The notes beneath the pieces were generated by a model. That model did no database searches. It was not told the origin of the DNA and saw nothing but the letters and a program-made list of their open reading frames with translations. Position numbers and translations under genes: made by a program. This document shows, piece after piece, positions 20,791 through 32,126 of a DNA stretch of 64,000 nt. Origin of the DNA: Lentinula raphanica (Eukaryota; Basidiomycota; Agaricomycetes; Agaricales; Omphalotaceae); contig JANVFP010000011.1 of the NCBI GenBank assembly GCA_027919835.1, positions 1 through 64,000 of the forward strand. Direction: 5' to 3'. Position 1 is the first letter of the stretch, and every line of letters starts with the position of its first letter.

Positions 20791-23700
20791 TTAGCGTCGC
20801 CATAATCGGCTTCGTAGTTCATGTTGTCCTCTCCTTCTGGCATTCTCCTCTGCACATCTCTGATTTCTCCTTGGTACTGTCACATGAGACCCATTGCTCA
20901 CAGTAACTCTCCCTGTTCTTCCATTATCCGCTCGCACCTCAGCACCTGCTACTATTGGTTGAGATCGACTTCCAGGCCCAGAACGCCCTGGTCTTCCTGA
21001 ACCTGTTGCTGCAGAAGTTGAACCTGTCGATGTAGAAGTTGAACCTGTCGATGTAGAAGTTGAACCTGTCGATGTAGAAGCAGAAGGCTGTAAAGAGGGT
21101 ACAGCTCGGTTGGGATCGAGGGCATGACTATTCAAAAATGCTACAGTATTTTTCGATGGAAGCATTGTTCCATGGAGGTCACTTGAATGGAAACTCCTGT
21201 ATGTTATATGAGTAACATTCTGTGACATTCATACCAAGACTCTCACCATAGACAATTTGTTGAAGTTGCAATAAAGTACTTGTACTCAATGTTGCAAAAT
21301 GCAAATTCGTGTTGGCTGGAATCAGCGCTGAGCAGTACTTGCGTACACAGGCCCCTGGTTGTGTCCTGGTCTCGATGGATGGGTGCCATATAACCGGTAC
21401 AGTTGTATATATTTGCACCGGTCATGCCCATATGGTCACATTCATTACACCAGTCCTCCAGTTTGTCGACTGTCTTGGAATGAGCATGTACAGCTGCCGC
21501 GCGCATAATGTCTGCAATCTGCGTGGACGGTTCATTTCATTAACTGTTCAAGCTGAGACATGTACTCACCGCAGCTTGATTGAAGAGGATATCGAGCCCT
21601 TTTTCTGATGTAGCATCAAGGCCTGCATAAGATGTGTATGTGTCTCCGGCTCGCCCTCCAGAAGCAGTACGTGAGCCAAGAGGTACCATTGTCCCTCCAG
21701 AATAACTTTCAAATTGTGCGCCACGTTTTAAAGCACTCACTCCGGTGCTTTCTACAACGGCATCTTGTAGCACGGCCAAGGTTTCGCTGTTGAAAGGATG
21801 GAACCATACAAAGTCGATTACATTCTAGCTATAAATTATCAGATCGTAGTATAAATTGTGATACAAACTACTTTGCCTTTTGGTTGACCGTGTCCCAATC
21901 CACTATCTGCGACATTGGCGTTTTGGGATCTTCCTCATCTACTACGAGGCAAAGCTGATGTCCACATCGGCGAACAATATCTTCATTTGGTTGAACACAT
22001 TGTAATGTGAGAGGATTGGTTTTTCCAATGGCGTCGGGATGGTACATGTCTGTGTTATATGTGCGGCGACGCTTAGTCTTGTCCTATTCAATCAATGTTA
22101 ACATAGTTATTGATAATATTCATGCCGATACACACTTTCTTGGGCTTTCTAGGTTGAATTTGTTCGTCACTGCCAACCATTGTGATGCCACACCCGATTA
22201 GTTCATCTCTCAGTGTTGTTAACTTGGCTTCCTTCTCGTCAGGATGGAGCCCTGTCATGATATGGGGAAAGTAGAGATACTGCGTGCACCGCAGAGATGG
22301 TGGAAGTTCTCTGCAATCTTGGCAGTTCTTCAACTGCTTTGCATATTTTGATGCCATTTGCTTGCATAGGCGAAGTTTTACAGTCTGCTTGATAATAACC
22401 CGCCACAGTGGCCTCTCAAACGACTTTAGATCGATTGCGTATTCAGAGGTAAGTCCATCTCTGGTCTGTATTTTTTCCGTACACCACTTGATCATTAAGC
22501 TGACGACGCGGCTGTAGAAGTCGCCGAGTGCCTTCTCATTGTTAAATTTTGTGACCTACTAATTGATCAGTTCATATTCTTACTGTGTTATTGCAGAACG
22601 TACATTGTACCCAATTTCCTCAAGGGCGCTTCCTAACCACCTATCATAGTTATACCGAAATGTATGGAGATTGGCAAGAAAGAAACAATAAGAAATATTC
22701 TGTGCGCCTGGCAAGAGATTGGGTTCAGTATCAAACAGTTCAAGGAATTCCTTTGGCCCGGGCAGTTTCTTCTTGCCTTCCTACAGAGCACTCTAGTTAA
22801 AACTGGTACTGGCATTGAGTTATCTTTATCAAATACCTTTTGAGCTAAATATGAAGATGATTTAATTGGCCACGACGTCGTGATGAACGTGGGTGTCTAC
22901 CGGTCAAGCACGTCTGATAACTGGTCTGCAATGCGGTATTTCAGCTCTAATTGTAAAGCTTGGGAGTTCCTTGGCCGGTTAAGAAACACCGGAGACGATA
23001 TCTCTTCTATGGTATTTGTGAGTCCAGTATCCTACGGGACCCTCTTATTATGATGAGATACTGAGAGCAGCATGTGAAGTCTTACCTTGATAGCACGCCG
23101 AAAGGCGGGGCGTGTGTAAACATTCTTCTTGACTTCCTTCATTGCCTTTATCACTCCAAGGATGCCAGGTATATCATCGTCTGTTTGCACAGTGTTTATG
23201 ATCTAGTGGATAGCTGGCGTTCAGTTTAGTCCATGTTTTCACTAAACTTACATACTTTCAGCAACTGGCCATTCCATCTACTGGCTACTGCAAGTTGTTC
23301 CTTGTACAATTTGTCAGAGATGAGAACGTCTTTCTCTTCAGCTTGCCAATCCTTGATTTGTCTTCGATATTCAAATATTTGAGATAAACACCTTCCTAGG
23401 TATATTTCACTACTCACTGCTTGATGTCGCCTACTCGATCAACATCCATCACATCGTCTGCCGGTGCCTGTTCAGTGTTGTCGCATTCAGTTTCTTCTTC
23501 TTCTCCTGTGATCTCGGTTCCAAAACGTTCGCCGACTGGGAAAACGTTGCGCTGTGGAGGAACGTCATACTCCTCTTCCTGCATGGTCAACGTAAATCAA
23601 TGTCCATCACCTTTTTGATAGTTCGACATACATTCAGTTCAAGCAACCTGGTATGGTAACAAGAGAGGTCTTCTTCTACTTTATCCTCCTCCTCCCAAAC

Positions 23701-24044
23701 CAAATGAGCCAAAATGTCGGTTAATGTCAACAGCAGGTAACCGCGGTCAGGGTGAGTTGCTTCCGGAGCGTTCAATCCTAGGTTTTGGCCGATCCACCCA
23801 ATCATACTAGACACCTAGTTGGGGTGTACAATTGGAATGGTTTCCCTGCGCTATGATTGAATCGAGCACTTACCAGTTCATTGTTACAGATTAGTACATC
23901 TCTCACATCGTCCAGTAAATCCTCTTCAGAAGCATGCTGGTGCACTTTTGCCTTAATCTGATCCCTGTGTGTCCTGATTGTGCCATGTATGGGATGCATG
24001 GTGTAGGAGACGACGTGGCCGTGGAACGAACGGAATAGAGACAA
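20791..24044 (-). CDS. Multi-exon gene with TET/JBP-like 2OG-Fe(II) dioxygenase-type C-terminal region
   Basis: Minus-strand exons with 45-80 nt introns read through most of this span. The N-terminal exons (24044 to about 23800) include MHPIHGTIRTHRDQIKAKV. Middle exons contain NYDRWLGSALEEIGYNV and YAIDLKSFERPLWRVI. Then come KTKRRRTYNTDMYHPDAIG with RRCGHQLCLVVDEEDP, and SGGTMVPLGSRTASGGRAG (about 21700). The key exon (21506-21243) has a candidate Fe(II) HxD motif in GYMAPIHRDQDTTRG, followed across a short intron by SFHSSDLHGTMLPS, a plausible distal iron His. The C-terminus has a TSTSTG repeat (21-bp units). Enzymes of this fold oxidise 5-methylcytosine in DNA. The family assignment rests on motif layout and memory of basidiomycete homologues. 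The 3' end and last exon are uncertain. Confidence 0.55.
21010..21085 (-). repeat. 21-bp tandem repeat coding Thr/Ser/Gly
   Basis: Three to four units of GAAGTTGAACCTGTCGATGTA, in frame in the dioxygenase-like gene's C-terminal tail (repeat STSTGST on the minus strand). Confidence 0.85.
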
Positions 24045-24159
24045 TTGAAGTATTCACACGCAGACTGTTGTCTGCCGAGACGCGTGAGTGAGCCGTCACA
24101 TGTTTGTTGCGCGCCTGCACGTGGTGAACACTGCTTGTTGATCTAGAAATTGCCTCAAG

Positions 24160-24262
24160 GATCGCGACGTGTATCGACGCGTCGCAATGCAAACTGAACG
24201 TGTATCGACGCGTCGCAATGCAACCTGAACGTGTATCGACGTATCGCAACCTCAACGAGAAG
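24160..24262. repeat. About 33-bp tandem repeat, three units
   Basis: Units of the form CGTGTATCGACGCGTCGCAA TGCAAACTGAA occur three times, with the last degenerate (CGACGTATCGCAACCTCAA). It lies just upstream of the dioxygenase-like gene's first exon, in its presumed promoter region. Confidence 0.85.
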
Positions 24263-25690
24263 CAGAGTCAGATTGATAAGTGAACATGGCACGTCGATAG
24301 TCGCGTCGTTGAACGACTTAGTAGTCGCATGGATTGAGGCGTGGCTGCTGGGAAGACCGTGGCTGATGAACGGCATCCAACGCAAATAAAATTTGCTGTG
24401 TGAAGATCGATGAGGATGAAGGCCTGTGTAGACAAATCTTGTCAGCGGCTGTAGAGCAGTCAATGTGGTTTACACACCTATCCCAAAGTGCAGGTTTCTG
24501 TCCATTTCCAAACATGTAAGTAAGGTTGAGGTGTGATTATGTTTGTTCAACCCACAGTCGAGTAGATGCAAGAGCATGCTCCACGCCGTCTAGCGCTGCA
24601 GTCGACCGTGTGGTGGTTGAACAATAGATGGTTTGTTGATGCGAGAATGATCCGGACTATATGTAATGGGATCACATGTATCGTGTGAATAGCGTTGTCG
24701 TCAGCCACAATACACCTTCACCTCCTGCTTTCAGGCCTATACATATCTTTGTCCAATTGAGGATCCAACGTCGCTTGAAGATGCAGGTTTGCCCTATTGT
24801 TTCCTCGTAACGTTCTTGTACGCTGACACACTGGCCTCAGACGCAACAAAACAAATGCGGGTAGGATTTGATCACCACAGGTTTCGTCGACTCATTTGTT
24901 TCTTGAACTTTTCTTCAGTACGCGCACAATTTGCAGACAAGGTGAAGAAATTGAAGGAGAGCGTAGGAAAGACAGCTCCCGCACCATCGAGTGTTATGCA
25001 CGCCCAGACGAATCGTGAGTCGTCCTTTTATCTACCATGCAGCAATGATTTTCATATTCAGGTCGTCATGACCCAACTGTCCAATTATCATGGTAGGACT
25101 ACAATTGCCAAAAGTGCGTGACTCAATCCATTGAAATCCCTCACTTGTTTATTCATTTTGTTCGCTAGTGTCTCTGCGGCGTCTGAGGCTATCACGACTT
25201 ACATTGGAGCGCATCTACAACGCTTCGAAGCACAACAAGATCAACCTTTGCTTCTCAAACATGTGCTTTCCGCCACGGCGGCCAATGATGACCTCCTTCT
25301 TGCGTTTCATTCAAAGTCTGGTGGCCCATCGACGTTGGCTGATACCCGAACGACCAATTTTCGACGACGAACTGTCGTGTGGTATCTGAGGACATCCACT
25401 CGCGCGCCTCTATCCGCAAACACCCTCGCCGCCATCCTCGCCAGAGTCTATCATGATTATTGGAAATAAGATGCAAGTTCGGAACTCTTTCCTTGGGCAC
25501 AATGTACGGAGTTTGAATGCTGAACAGTCTTTCTCGATTAAGCACCCCTTCGACTCTCAATCTACACCATCCTGGCCCACCACCAAATACCCCACTACCT
25601 CCAATCCAATCTCAACGTTCCGGTTGCTCATCTTCACCGTGAGTTTTCTCGATGTGCGGCTTTTCTTGATAGACTGCTAAAGAGCTATTT
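24263..25690. other. Region of uncertain coding content
   Basis: Several frames of 60-110 codons overlap (for example 24789-25121, 25131-25469 and 25453-25680 on plus, 25255-25560 on minus), but none shows a domain or a consistent exon chain. A segment at about 24706-24770 closely resembles 29835-29900 beside the calnexin fragment. The end of this region (from about 25560) may hold the first exons of the next plus-strand gene, because a GTGAGT donor at about 25640 and a TAAAG acceptor before 25684 are visible. Confidence 0.4.
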
Positions 25691-28600
25691 CGTGATCAGA
25701 TCTTTTTCCACACGATCATCAACAACATGTATACCCCGCTCAAGCATACTCTACCTCTCTTGATGGTTGAGAAATTGCATCACGAAGAAGAGGTTCCTGC
25801 CGCTAGTGCTGAGGTTGGTTTGAGCTCGCGTACCAAGGATGATTTGGACAGAGTAGAACGCGGTCCGTGGCACCAGTGTCGACGACGATCGTCTCAAACT
25901 GAAATCCTCACCTACCGACGACCGTCAGACGCATGACGACGATGCGACGAAACCTACACCCGATCGTCAAACTCGTCGCGCAAAAGACTCGTACGAATTC
26001 TCACACCCGCCGCTATCATCTTACACAACTCCTAGTCGTCTGATTCGCGCACTCAGTCCACCAGCGTCGATTTCTAGCTATAGTTCACCGACTATCACGC
26101 CTCTTGGCACGCAGCAGAAGGTTAATGTCAACAAAGTGGCCATCGAGGGCAAAGCCAAGCAAAATGAAGATAGTGTTTCAATCAAAATGTATCTCAAGGT
26201 GTGTGTTTCGTTCATGTACTGAACTCATGCACTGATATTCTTCAACAGATGTCGCTCACGTTGGATTCTGTGTCCCCAGGACAAACTGTACAACTATTTC
26301 CAGGTCAGTGAAGTCGTTGAAGCCAACACGTGCATCTATGGACTCATACTGTTCTAAAGAGGAAAACGTGAAGATCCTGTCTTCTCAGGTCCATCCATTG
26401 GACAGTAACTCCGTGCCCTACAACTTTGATTCCGCCGTTTCGCCCCTCCTCAATCGCGCCGCTCGTGCTTTGAAGCTACCCGAGCGTTCAAAACAGACTT
26501 TTCAGTCTACTTTCAATCTACCTTCCGAGGAATCTTCAACAGTCATTGATGCCACTTATACTGGTCACATTTTGGTCAGTGACTATTACATCTCATACGT
26601 CCTTCCCAAGTCCTTCCCAGTGGAATCAACACCTTCTATCTCAAGGCGTAGGACATCCGTAACCGAACGGAGCCAAGTTCAGTTCATGGCTGCCATCGAT
26701 ATGGTTGTGCTATACATCTCTCGACCCCCGCGTTCGCCTTACCTACTCTCGATACCCACTCCTCGATGTCTCCAAAACAGCATCAGCCTTCGTATATTCC
26801 CTCCCAGCAACCCCAACATCTCTTCCTCCTTTGCCTCTCTTTCGTCCACAGACAATGATGACACAGGATCTTGGGATCTTGCCTCAGAACCGACAGTGAC
26901 TCGAAGTGCATCCTTCCGCTCCCGTTCAAATTCGTACAGCAACAATTTCGCAGACGACGAGTCGAGTGATTCCTCCACTGTAGGGTTCTCATATGGTTGT
27001 GGAATCCATGGAACGTTTCCTAGTGCCGAGCGAATACGCATCCGTTGGGCTAAACCGATGAGATTCTTTGACTTGGGCGACTCGGGTGACGGTCGTCAAA
27101 GGGTAGGCGTGAAAGACGTCAAGGGAGAGATGACGTGCGTTATCAAAGGGAAGACAAACAACGGTGTCCTGATGGATGTCTCCTACAATGGAACTTGCAA
27201 AGGTGTATGGTTCACCGGGGTCGCTACGATGCTGGGAATGGATGTCGGACTAGTCGCGAAGAATTCGGATGTTACATGGGCTGGCGAGTCTCCGAACGAG
27301 TGGCAAGTCAATGGCAGAACAGGATACACCGGCTTTGATGTTGGTCTCAACCACAAATTGTTCAGACAAGATTCTCTTGAATCCAACGGGCAGCCTTCCA
27401 TCAACGTCCAACCGTCGAGTCCCAATAGTGATCTCCGTTTTCCTCGTGCATCAGGGATTGCGTCCAGACAGGATTCGACCTCTTCCGTTGCATCTTCAAC
27501 ATCTTCACTCCTCCGTGCGCCTCTCCCTACTCAGAATGTCGCAGAATATTCTTTTGAGGGTACACCTGCTGACTCCGAGACAGCGTCTTTGAACGGCAGT
27601 GAATCGTTGTCCTCAATTCCTGGCTCCGTATCCAATCTGACTTCCCTGTCCCAGTCCCGGATGGATGCCTCTCGAGGGCCTGAACATCCAATCACATTAC
27701 ACCTCAATATGAATGAGCTGCTACCAGCCTCTCGAAACTATTTCATCTTCGGCATCTCTGGGACGATATTGGTCAAACCGCGTCCTAAACATTCCCGTCC
27801 GAATGGATCTTCTACACTCCATTCTGGCTCAGAGGGTGAAAGTGACTCAGACGACTACCTGTCTATCACACTACCATGGTTCACTGTGCATGCTGCAGAT
27901 TCGGAAAGTATTTCTGTCGTTGTCAAGAATGATCTTCCCGACGGTGCTGTCGTAGAAGTCTACAGGGACTCTGGATTATCATCTTCTTCACTCAAAAACT
28001 GCCCATCTCAGTTGAATAAAGGTGCCATGACCAAGTCTCACGGAGACAGTGGATTACAGATCGTTCTCAAATCTGTGGCATTCCCGGTGTCTACCGATGG
28101 ACCTACCAACAAATCACAGTCGGAAAAAGACAAATTACGACCCCCAACTTGACCTATTATGCCGAACGGGTGTATAGGGAGCAGAAGCTCCAGTCCCATC
28201 AACGGACCAATGAACAATCGTGTTCATCGCACGTCACTCACTACTCTCAACAAACTTCCGTCTGGGACGATGGTCGTCGCGAGACCAGTTCGAGATGGAC
28301 CATTGATGATTCCTTGGGTCCACGCGACCGTAACGGCCTTGGTACCCTCGATGTCAGAAGGCCTTCCTGACTCTTATGCTGTCAGACTATCCCTTCCAGC
28401 ACCTGCGGATATGGATTCGGAGTGGCTCGAGTTTGGGTTAGCAAAACCTGGTACATCACCTGGTTCGGGCAGTGCAGATCATGGACGGCTGAAATTCGAC
28501 CTCGTCCATGCGAGTGTGGAGGGTGTACCAGTTCGGTTTGAGACGACGGCTGCCACTGCGCCCACGTCAACACAGGAATTGGACGTAATCGATCTGGGTG

Positions 28601-29671
28601 GGGTCAAGTTTGGTGAGATGAGCAGCAAGGAATGGATAAGCTGGATACGAGTCCGGGTTGGTGGTGCGGGAGGTGCTATGGTTCTCGTGGACTATGTTGT
28701 AAGAACTGATGACAGTTTGGGCGAAAAGGCGGGAGGAAAGGGAAAAAGGAAGGCTCACGATAATGTCCCGATGGATATCTACCTTCCTTCGTTTTCTCTT
28801 CCCGTAGGGAGGTTGGAGGTTGTGATCGAAGATGCCCCAGGTCAGATTAAACAGGACAGTATCTCGCATTAGATGGCTAATCGAATTCAGCAGGTTGGAA
28901 ACTGGCTTCGCTGCAGACGAATTTACATCATTCAGCCTCACCTACAAGCAAAAGGAGATTGCTTCATTTCTCGACAGAAGAACTCTTCTATCCCCTTCTA
29001 TCTTTCCACATCTATCCGGACCCTTCCAGAAAGCTTCTCACCTCTTGGACCTACTTCTTCTTTCTGATCTTCGCAATACCATTAATTCTCTTACTCCTTA
29101 CCGAAATGCATTCCAAAGCTCGCCTTTCTGCTAGTTCACCTGGCCTCTCGTCAATCGTCGATCCTAATTGGGGCGTTCATCAAGAACCATTCATAGTAAC
29201 TACTACGATTTATGAAGACATGACATGGCTGAGGACTGACTCGAGTTCAACGGAGACGGTACCTACATCATCCGTGTCTTCGTCAATCCGATCTGGTCAT
29301 CCGGATAATCCTTTTATCACTTCAAGTTCCACGCCGTCATCTGCGGTTTCGAGCATTCCCGCGAGATTTCCTTCCTCCCCTTCAGCATCCGCTCCGCATC
29401 CTTTTTCCTCCTCGTCCTCCTTCTCAATAGCAGAAACATATGCCCTTATACCTATGCGAGCCATCAACGTCAAAATCACACTCTGACTTCCTCCTCCGCT
29501 TACACGTGTTAGGCAGGAGCCTTTGTTGGGCCAGCCGTCACAACACTTTCCATCCCCTTATCGACGTTCACCGTCCGTCCCTTATTCTGTCACTTCGGTC
29601 GCATCGCCTCCGCCCGACTCCAAGAATGAGGAAGATTCCAGTGATGATGATGTGGTCCTCGCTCACCGGTA
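25684..29671 (+). CDS. Unrecognised multi-exon protein with a predicted C-terminal membrane helix
   Basis: Exons can be followed from ELFRDQIFFHTIINNMY (25684) through a basic/acidic segment to the long exon 26360-28152. This is entered across two short introns (26198-26248 GTGTGT..CAACAG; 26303-26359 GTCAGT..TAAAG) and is Ser-rich with a globular part around WAKPMRFFDLGDSGDGRQRV. Coding continues, with a probable intron near 28152, through 28159-28860 (DLGGVKFGEMSSKEWISWIR). A hydrophobic segment WTYFFFLIFAIPLILLLL at about 29065 is followed by a Ser/Pro-rich tail that seems to end with SSDDDVVLAHR and TAG at about 29671. The precise start and the frames around 25850 and 29490 are unresolved. 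I do not recognise the family; a single-pass membrane topology is inferred from the helix. Confidence 0.5.
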
Positions 29672-29745
29672 GCTCAGTCATCTTCAAAGGTAAGTTGCAT
29701 CCGAACTTTGTACAATTCATCTCTAATGCCCATTTTTATCCAGGT

Positions 29746-29848
29746 CGATACGCCTTCACCCACTATACGCCTTCACCCACGATATGCCTTCACCCATGAT
29801 ACGCCTTCACCCACGATACGCCTTCACCCACGATACGCCTTCACCTTC
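29746..29848 (+). repeat. 17-bp minisatellite
   Basis: About six units of CGATACGCCTTCACCCA in tandem, with single-base variants (for example ACTATACGCC, CGATATGCC, TGATACGCC). It sits directly against the calnexin-like exon. A single unit-like copy also occurs at about 24705. Confidence 0.9.
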
Positions 29849-29849
29849 T

Positions 29850-30610
29850 GCTTCCAGGCCTTTACATATCTCCATCGAATCGAGGATCCGACGACAACAC
29901 GTACGAGATTTGGATCAACAACGAGAGTCTCAAGGCCGGAAACCCGCTCGAAGATTTCGATCCAGCTGTGAACCTTCCTGCTGAAATCGACAATCCACAG
30001 GACAACAAACCCGAGGCACAAAGTTGTGGTGAATGGAAGCCGTGAGTACTCGGGTTCGCGTGGCGTAAAAAGTGACCTCTGACGCATTTGCCCGCAGACC
30101 CATGAAAGCCAACCCCGCCTACAAGGACAAAGGGTATGACCCGATGATCGACAACCCTGCTTACATGGGTGAATGGGCTCCTCGCAAGCTTTCCAACCCC
30201 GACTCTTTGGAGGATCTGACTCGCGTCAAGTCGCTTGCGGAAATTGTATGTTTCTTGAACTTCATCTTCCTCGATACATACTCACGTTTTCTGCTAGGGA
30301 CGCGTCGGTATCAAGCTATGGACCATGACCGAGGACAACCTCTTCGACTATGTTTCATTCGCAGCAGATTCTTGACGTTCATCAACATCCTCAAGCCTGA
30401 CCCGTTGTTGGCTTGCAAGACTCACCCTGAGACTGGCGTTGCTCTTGTCACTGCCCTTCTTACTCTCTTCGGATTTGTTACATCTGCTCTCCTTTCCGTT
30501 GCTCGCGACTTTTCATCAAGCTTTGCTCTCTCTACAATTCTGCTTGTTCTGACCGCCTTTCGGTTATGGTTTCAAGAAGATCGAAGGCGCATCCAAAACG
30601 AGGACCGAGG
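29850..30610 (+). pseudogene. Calnexin 3'-half fragment
   Basis: The exon text [20 protein letters not shown], then a GTGAGT intron (about 30043-30097), then MKANPAYKDKGYDPMIDNPA and YMGEWAPRKLSNPDSLEDLT match the end of the calnexin arm domain and the start of its C-terminal lectin strands. The next exon, after a GTATGT..CTAG intron (about 30247-30297), reads GRVGIKLWTMTEDNLFDYVS, followed by a stop (AADS then TGA). The expected C-terminal part, including a PETGVALVTALLTLFGFV transmembrane helix, appears in another frame downstream. Calnexin is an ER-membrane lectin chaperone for N-glycoproteins. Lack of the N-terminal lectin half, a frameshift before the transmembrane segment and an adjacent minisatellite indicate a broken duplicate rather than the working gene. 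Confidence 0.75.
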
Positions 30611-30950
30611 GGGTAGTACGTTGCTGACAACTGGTGGAGGATCTGGTCAAGGTTACAGTACTGCTAATGTCATGCTCCGTACGGGTTCTGGGAACTCAGC
30701 TTTCAGTACAAATGGTCTGTCTAGATTCAGTAGAAATGGTCCGTCTAGATTCACCTCTAGTCGTTGGTCGAAGATCATTCGGAAGTCACACCCCATTCTC
30801 AGATCGAGCAGACCTTGTTCCCATTTCCTCCCGTCCTTCCTCCATCCACAGCTTCTCTACCCAACAACGCCACAGGAAAAGCCCTTCCATTAGCCCTTCC
30901 ATAAGCGCTACTGGCTCAGTTCATTATCGAGCCTCGTCTCCCATGCAATC

Positions 30951-31798
30951 ATGACCAGATTCCCCGTGACGACTCGTGTTGTTCGCCATCCCAAAACACC
31001 CTCTCATTCTAGCAGGCCGACACTTATGCGGTCTAATTTGTCAACATCATCTATTCATTCCCCACATTCTTCCTGCCCGACTTCGATTCCGATGGTGCGT
31101 CATGTATCATGTTGAACACATGGTGCGGTGTCGCACACTTCCATCGCTCTACCACCGTCCCAAACATCTTTAGGCTGCCCGATGGCGCTTGCCAGTCTGT
31201 TTTCAATGTTCCAAACATCCGCTCCGGTTTTTATGCGATCGGGCCAGCGCATTGGTGTGTGCGGTGCGACCCGGGACCTCCGGTGTGTATCCTGTTCACC
31301 TTTGCAGATCGTTGAAATCCATGTGCGATTGCGAGGCGAAATGGTGCAAAGTTTCTACTTGCAAATCTCATGTAGTCGTCCCCGTATCGGAGTCTCGAAT
31401 ATGTCATTCATTCAAATGCCTTCGGCATGTGTAATTTCCGGTCGACACACCGTCGTAGAACGTCCTCCGGCTCCGTTATCCTGTCTGACTATGTCGAACG
31501 CATCATCGAATCTTCTAAGTCCAACCTTGGTAGCATGGACAGAGCGATGCGGTATAAAAGGTGGCGTGTTTGTGACTCTCGTCCTGGTCCAACCACGATG
31601 TCTATCTCTGTTACACCCGATATGATTCTACGTCGCACTATTTCTGGCGGTGTCTACGACACCATGATTGACGCCCGTATTGGCAACAATTCTTCCAGCT
31701 TGGCCCGCGTCGATCTTGGAATTCATTTCAAGAAAAACTCTCCTTACAATGACAGCAATAAATATGTGGGAGTAGATGGTCGTGAATCAGCTGCAGCT
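30951..31798 (+). CDS. 5' part of an unrecognised host gene, interrupted by the KDZ element
   Basis: A Ser/Arg-rich start MTRFPVTTRVVRHPK (ATG 30951) may be spliced onto later exons. The clearest coding stretch is 31427-31798, including MSISVTPDMILRRTISGGVY and DARIGNNSSSLARVDLGIHF. Coding ends at ..GRESAAA followed by a GTAACT donor (31799) only 13 bases before the KDZ terminal repeat. On the far side of the KDZ element an acceptor CTACAG precedes an open exon at 47675 in the compatible phase 0. The two halves therefore probably belong to one gene. Function unknown; exons before 31427 are tentative. Confidence 0.4.
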
Positions 31799-31811
31799 GT
31801 AACTCCTACGC

Positions 31812-31921
31812 ATAACGTATAGGCAAGTGCCTGAGGCCCGTTTTGCATTACTACGGGGCAGTTACCCACCCACTCAAACCTTCTATTGGGGCTTCTGGGA
31901 TGGCTTCAGCGGCTTCTCGGC
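31812..31921 (+). repeat. KDZ left terminal inverted repeat
   Basis: 110 bp, partner at 47543-47653. Differences include GAGGCCC versus GAAGCCC, AAACC versus AAAAC, and CTTCTGGG versus CTGTCCGG. It is followed by a GC-rich subterminal stretch and a short ATT repeat (about 31995-32010) before the first cargo gene. Confidence 0.9.
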
Positions 31922-32126
31922 CGATTTTAGATTTGCCCTAATATGGCACTGCTTTTTAGTATTACCGTGTCTCTCGCCTTTTCTCCTGCAAAATATTATT
32001 ATTATTATTTTCTGAACAATCCCGTAATGGCTGCCGAGCGCTTACTTCTCAACGTCAACCCTCGTTACCCTCCTCTTCTCTCCCTCCTCTTCTCTCCCAC
32101 CTCCGCTCACCGATAACTTGCTTTTT

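Noticed and set aside
24150..24265. Short CRISPR-like direct repeats
   Set aside because: Units are contiguous tandem repeats without spacers, in a eukaryotic sequence.
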